The translations under genes were made by a program, and so were the position numbers. This document shows positions 60,871-64,000 of a DNA stretch of 64,000 nucleotides, in pieces. Position 1 is the stretch's first letter. Every line of letters begins with the position of its first letter. The notes below the pieces were generated by a model, which saw only the letters and a list, made by a program, of their open reading frames with translations, had not been told where the DNA came from and ran no database searches. Source of the stretch: CAYLPJ01 sp964385465 (GTDB taxonomy: Bacteria > Planctomycetota > Phycisphaerae > SM23-33); NCBI GenBank assembly GCA_964385465.1, contig CAYLPJ010000006.1:62001-126000 (forward strand), given 5' to 3'.

Positions 60871-61842
60871 ATGATCGAGGCAAAACATCTGACCAAGTGG
60901 TACGGGCCCGTCCTGGCGGTGGACGACATCTCCTTCCAGGTCGAGAAGGGCCGGATCGTCGGCTTCCTGGGCCCCAACGGGGCCGGCAAGAGCACGACGC
61001 TGAAGATCCTCACCTGCTACATCCCCGCCACCAGCGGGAAGGTCACCATCGCCGGGCACGACGTGCTCAGCGAGTCCCTGGAGGTCCGGCGAAACGTCGG
61101 CTACATGCCCGAGGCCGTGCCGCTCTACCCCGAGATGCGCGTCCGCGAGCTGCTGATGTTCCGGGCAGCCCTGCGGGACATCCCCGCCGGCGAGCGCCAG
61201 GCGGCCGTGGACCGCGTGGCCGAGCGGTGCTGGCTGAGCAAGCCCGAGGACATGATGCGGCGCCGCGTGGGGGAGCTGTCCCGCGGGTACAAGCAGCGTG
61301 TGGGCCTGGCCGAGGCGATCCTCCACAACCCGCCGGTTCTGGTGCTTGACGAGCCGACGATCGGGCTGGACCCCAACCAGATCCGCGCGATGCGCGAGTT
61401 GATCCAGGAGCTGGGGCAGGATCATACGATCATCCTCTCCAGCCACATCCTGGCCGAGGTCGAGCAGACGTGCAATCACCTGATGGTGATCGCGGGGGGC
61501 AAGATCGTCGCCGACGGCACGCCGGAGGAGCTGCGCCAGAAGGTCTCCGGTCCGTCGCAGGTGATCGCCGAGCTCCGCGGGGCGGACACGCCGGAGCTGA
61601 TCGAGGCGGTCACGGGCCTCGACGGGGTCCAGAAAGTCGCCGACACCCGCGTGGGGGACTGGACTCGCCTGGAGATCGCCTGCGACGGCAAGAGCGACCG
61701 CCGCGCCGAGCTGCACCGCTTGATCCGCGAGAAGGGCTGGGAGCTCCGCGAGTTGCGGCACACCGTCGGCTCGCTGGAGGACTTCTTCGTCCAGGTCACC
61801 TACGAGCAGAACATGCAGGCCGCCCAGAGGATGGCCCAGTAG
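60871..61842 (+). CDS. ABC transporter ATP-binding protein (GldA/CcmA type)
   Basis: A 323-residue ATPase. Walker A is GPNGAGKST (about 37-45), the Q-loop region is GYMPEAVPLYPEM, the signature is LSRGYKQRVGLA, Walker B is VLVLDEPTIGLD, and the H-loop is ILSSHILAEVEQTC. A C-terminal domain beyond about 230 is as in GldA and other ABC-2 exporters. It energises the membrane protein encoded 22 bases downstream. Start at 60871 (MIEAKHLTKWYG) is standard for the family; the longer frame to 60784 is not. Substrate unknown. Confidence 0.93.
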   Translation: MIEAKHLTKWYGPVLAVDDISFQVEKGRIVGFLGPNGAGKSTTLKILTCYIPATSGKVTIAGHDVLSESLEVRRNVGYMPEAVPLYPEMRVRELLMFRAALRDIPAGERQAAVDRVAERCWLSKPEDMMRRRVGELSRGYKQRVGLAEAILHNPPVLVLDEPTIGLDPNQIRAMRELIQELGQDHTIILSSHILAEVEQTCNHLMVIAGGKIVADGTPEELRQKVSGPSQVIAELRGADTPELIEAVTGLDGVQKVADTRVGDWTRLEIACDGKSDRRAELHRLIREKGWELRELRHTVGSLEDFFVQVTYEQNMQAAQRMAQ

Positions 61843-61863
61843 GGCCCCGCAAGGAGAGCCGCG

Positions 61864-62577
61864 ATGAACAAAATCACCACGCTGGCACGGCGCGAGCTGA
61901 CCGCCTACCTGTTCTCGCCGATCGCCTACGTCATCGGCGCGGGCTTCCTGCTGCTCAGCGCCGGCTGGTTCTTCATTAACCTCCGCATCGGCGGCGAGGC
62001 CTCCCTCCGGCCGCTCTTCGACGGCATGGCCGTCATCATGGTCCTCGCCGTGCCCCTTCTCACCATGGGGCTGCTCAGCCGGGAGTACGACAGCGGAACC
62101 GTCGAAACCCTCATGACCAGCCCCGTCACCGACACCGAGGTCATCCTCGGGAAGTTCCTCGGCGTCATGGTCTTCTACGTCGTCCTGCTGGCCACCACGC
62201 TGACGTTCCTGGGCCTGATGGCCGCGTTCGGCCGGCCGGACGTCGGCGTCGCCGCCACCGGCTACCTCGGCATGATCCTGCTGGGGGCTGCGTACGTGTC
62301 GGTGGGGCTGTTCGCCTCGACGCTGACGCGGCACCAGATCGTCGCGGCGATCGTGGCAATCGGCATCCTGGCGTTTTTCGCCCTGCTGATGGGCTGGGTG
62401 GTCCGGCTGGGCGTCCAGCCGTGGGCGCACCTGGCCGACAAGCTCAACGTGATGCGGTACTTCCGTGACTTCTCCCGCGGCGTGTTCGATTCCCGCGGGC
62501 TCGTCTACTTCCTGAGCGTTGCGGCGCTGTTCCTTTTCCTGAGCGTCAAGACCCTGGAGAGTCGGAGATGGCGATGA
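61864..62577 (+). CDS. ABC-2 type permease (GldF-like)
   Basis: A 237-residue inner-membrane protein with six helices in ABC-2 arrangement: helix 1 after RRELTAYLFSPIAYV, the coupling segment LLSREYDSGTVETLMTSPVTDTEVILGKF, then hydrophobic helices to LVYFLSVAALFLFLSVKTL. The REYDSGT...PV...I..GK pattern is typical of GldF/NosY-like permeases. It pairs with the upstream ATPase. Its stop overlaps the start of the GldG-like gene, so the three are translated in order. Confidence 0.9.
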   Translation: MNKITTLARRELTAYLFSPIAYVIGAGFLLLSAGWFFINLRIGGEASLRPLFDGMAVIMVLAVPLLTMGLLSREYDSGTVETLMTSPVTDTEVILGKFLGVMVFYVVLLATTLTFLGLMAAFGRPDVGVAATGYLGMILLGAAYVSVGLFASTLTRHQIVAAIVAIGILAFFALLMGWVVRLGVQPWAHLADKLNVMRYFRDFSRGVFDSRGLVYFLSVAALFLFLSVKTLESRRWR

Positions 62578-64000
62578 ACGATGAACGCACGCACAACGAA
62601 CCCCTCGATCCAGCCCGCACGCGAACGGCTGCCGGCGTGGCGACGGCCCTGGCCGCCCTCGCCGCCGTGGGGACGGTCTTCGCCCTGATCGCCTACCTCA
62701 CCGGCGCCGAGGCTCGCTTCGAGATCGTCGCCTGGCTGATCATGCTGCTGATCTTCTGCGGCGTCGGGGCGCTGGGCGGCATCCAGTTGCTTCGCGGCTC
62801 CCGCGGCGCCCAGCAGTTCCTGCTGGTCTACTGGCTGGGCGTGGCGGTGGTGGCCGTTACCGCCAGCCTGGCGCTGATCTTCTGGCGCGTCCCCGAGGGG
62901 CTGGCCGAGGCGCTCGGCGGGAGCGTCGAGGGCATGACCCCGTGGGCGACCTTGCTCGCCGTGGCCCTGCTGGTGCTCTCGGCGCTGGTGGTGGTCCTGC
63001 TGACCGCCGCCTCCAGGGAGAACACCCGCCAGCGGTACGCCTCCATGGCCGTGGTGTCCGTGGCGGTCGTCCTCGCGCTGGTCATGGCCGTCAACATGCT
63101 CAGCCAGTACGAGAGCCCCCGCACCGGGCGGGCGAACTACGTGCATTTCTCGATGGAGACCCTGGGGCGCTACGGTCTGGGCGAGCGGACGAAGAAGATC
63201 CTCGAGGGCGTGGACCGCCCGCTGCACATCACGTGCGTGTATACCGCCGCCGACAAGGACATGAAGACCGCCCAGCGTCGCGAACGGGTGCTGGAGATGC
63301 TGGAGGACATGAAGCTCTACGGCGAGAAGATCACCGTGGAGGACGTGCGGACCGACGCCCAGAAGGCCGAGGTGCTCCAGCGGCTTCGCGGGGACCTCGG
63401 CAAGCAGGCGGGCAAGCACGAGGCGTTCCTGAGGAGCTTCCAGGAGAAAACCGAGGCGCTGATGGCCCGGCTGAACGCCCAGCAGCAGCGATGGCAGGCG
63501 CACCCGCGGGACTCGTACCTGAACATGTGGGCGATCCCCGTGGAGATCTCCGACGTGCTGGCCTCGCAGTCCGAGAAGCTCCAGCGGGTGGGCAAGGACG
63601 TCACCGAGGGCCTCGCCGGGCCCGGCCTGCCCGACTACGAGGACCTCTCCTCCCGCATCAAGGACAGTTCCAAAGAGCTCAAGGACCTCCTCGACCGCAG
63701 CACGGAGTTCGTCGAGGACATCCGCGTGATCGCCAAGGCCGCTACAAACGAAGAGAAGCGCCAGACCGTCATCGGCGCCGTGACCCGGACCGTGGACGCC
63801 GCCGGCGACATGACCGCCAATCTCGGCGCAGGCGACGCCAACGCCTCCGGCGACCCGGCCAAGAGGCTCGGCAAGCACGTCGAGCTCGCCCGGCGCACGG
63901 CTCAACTGGCCACCGCGGCCGCCGGGCAGTTGGACAACCTCGCCGGCAAGGACAACGCCGAGCTGCTGCGGCAGAACCGGCACTTCGCCGTGGAGGTTCA
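62574..64000 (+). CDS. GldG-like auxiliary ABC transport protein (3' end outside window)
   Basis: At least 475 residues, running off the right edge. The N-terminal third has about four hydrophobic helices (18-40, 48-70, 80-100, 118-160). A periplasmic part follows with GldG/ABC_transp_aux features (NYVHFSMETLGRYGLGERTKKIL, RPLHITCVYT), then a long charged helical region (about 230-470) including coiled-coil-like KEAFLRSFQEKTEALMARL-type segments. ATG 62574 overlaps the permease stop (ATGA) with GGAG six bases upstream; ATG 62568 is equally possible. GldA-GldF-GldG systems are required for gliding in Bacteroidetes, but homologues in non-gliders have unknown cargo. Confidence 0.82.
   Translation, partial: MNDERTHNEPLDPARTRTAAGVATALAALAAVGTVFALIAYLTGAEARFEIVAWLIMLLIFCGVGALGGIQLLRGSRGAQQFLLVYWLGVAVVAVTASLALIFWRVPEGLAEALGGSVEGMTPWATLLAVALLVLSALVVVLLTAASRENTRQRYASMAVVSVAVVLALVMAVNMLSQYESPRTGRANYVHFSMETLGRYGLGERTKKILEGVDRPLHITCVYTAADKDMKTAQRRERVLEMLEDMKLYGEKITVEDVRTDAQKAEVLQRLRGDLGKQAGKHEAFLRSFQEKTEALMARLNAQQQRWQAHPRDSYLNMWAIPVEISDVLASQSEKLQRVGKDVTEGLAGPGLPDYEDLSSRIKDSSKELKDLLDRSTEFVEDIRVIAKAATNEEKRQTVIGAVTRTVDAAGDMTANLGAGDANASGDPAKRLGKHVELARRTAQLATAAAGQLDNLAGKDNAELLRQNRHFAVEV

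Overview
The window is very GC-rich, densely coded DNA from a bacterium that is most likely a planctomycete (Planctomycetota, plausibly Phycisphaerae-like). The evidence is a PEP-CTERM protein, a tandem pair of hydrazine-synthase-alpha-like diheme proteins of the sort common in non-anammox planctomycetes, secreted glycoside hydrolases with planctomycete-style domain mixes, a very large alpha-2-macroglobulin, xylose-isomerase-like TIM barrels, and a mur/ddl/ftsQ-type cluster with no ftsA or ftsZ after it. I see no tRNA, rRNA, CRISPR array, prophage or transposase gene. High GC leaves long open frames opposite most genes; these were ignored.

Layout. 1-5529 (minus): a three-gene export-type operon of a small HlyD adaptor, a GAF-GAF-TM-HlyD fusion, and a PqqD/M50-protease/HlyD protein cut by the window edge. 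It is divergent from a GAF/AAA+/Fis sigma-54 activator (5733-7253). 7435-10313: a sugar isomerase-like TIM barrel, an APH-type kinase and a lipoprotein form of a 2-keto-4-pentenoate hydratase. 10440-16804: two translationally coupled HzsA-like diheme proteins, followed by a tandem repeat, a 128-bp inverted-repeat element and another TIM barrel. 17829-25223 (minus): aroC, then aroK, pabB, an anchored unknown and a GH123/DUF4091-like lipoprotein. 25352-31972: a DUF58/YfhO pair, then hsp20-lon. 32745-38549: alpha-2-macroglobulin. 38577-41778 (minus): thiE, glyA and a PEP-CTERM protein. 41951-44268: ruvA and ruvB with an extra four-helix-bundle gene wedged between them. 44391-48154: a peroxiredoxin, a persulfide dioxygenase-rhodanese and a secreted clan GH-A hydrolase. 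48159-49369 (minus): MarC and a membrane protein. 49633-56859: cell-envelope cluster (WecA/MraY-type transferase, GT2, murC, murB, ddl, ftsQ-like, membrane protein). 56934-60452 (minus): GH9. 60871-end: a GldA/GldF/GldG-type ABC system, cut by the window edge.

The most unusual signal is intergenic. Four gaps hold short-period arrays or inverted repeats with unit lengths of 7, 7, 8 and 9 bp. In one case, inverted heptamer arrays bracket the four-helix-bundle gene that separates ruvA from ruvB, and the right array ends six bases before ruvB. This looks like an inserted cassette. Other points of interest are the triple-HlyD operon with a sensor domain fused through the membrane to an adaptor, a pabB whose conserved N-terminus has no ATG, GTG or TTG start, and several genes whose -10 box sits so close to the start codon that the mRNA may be leaderless.
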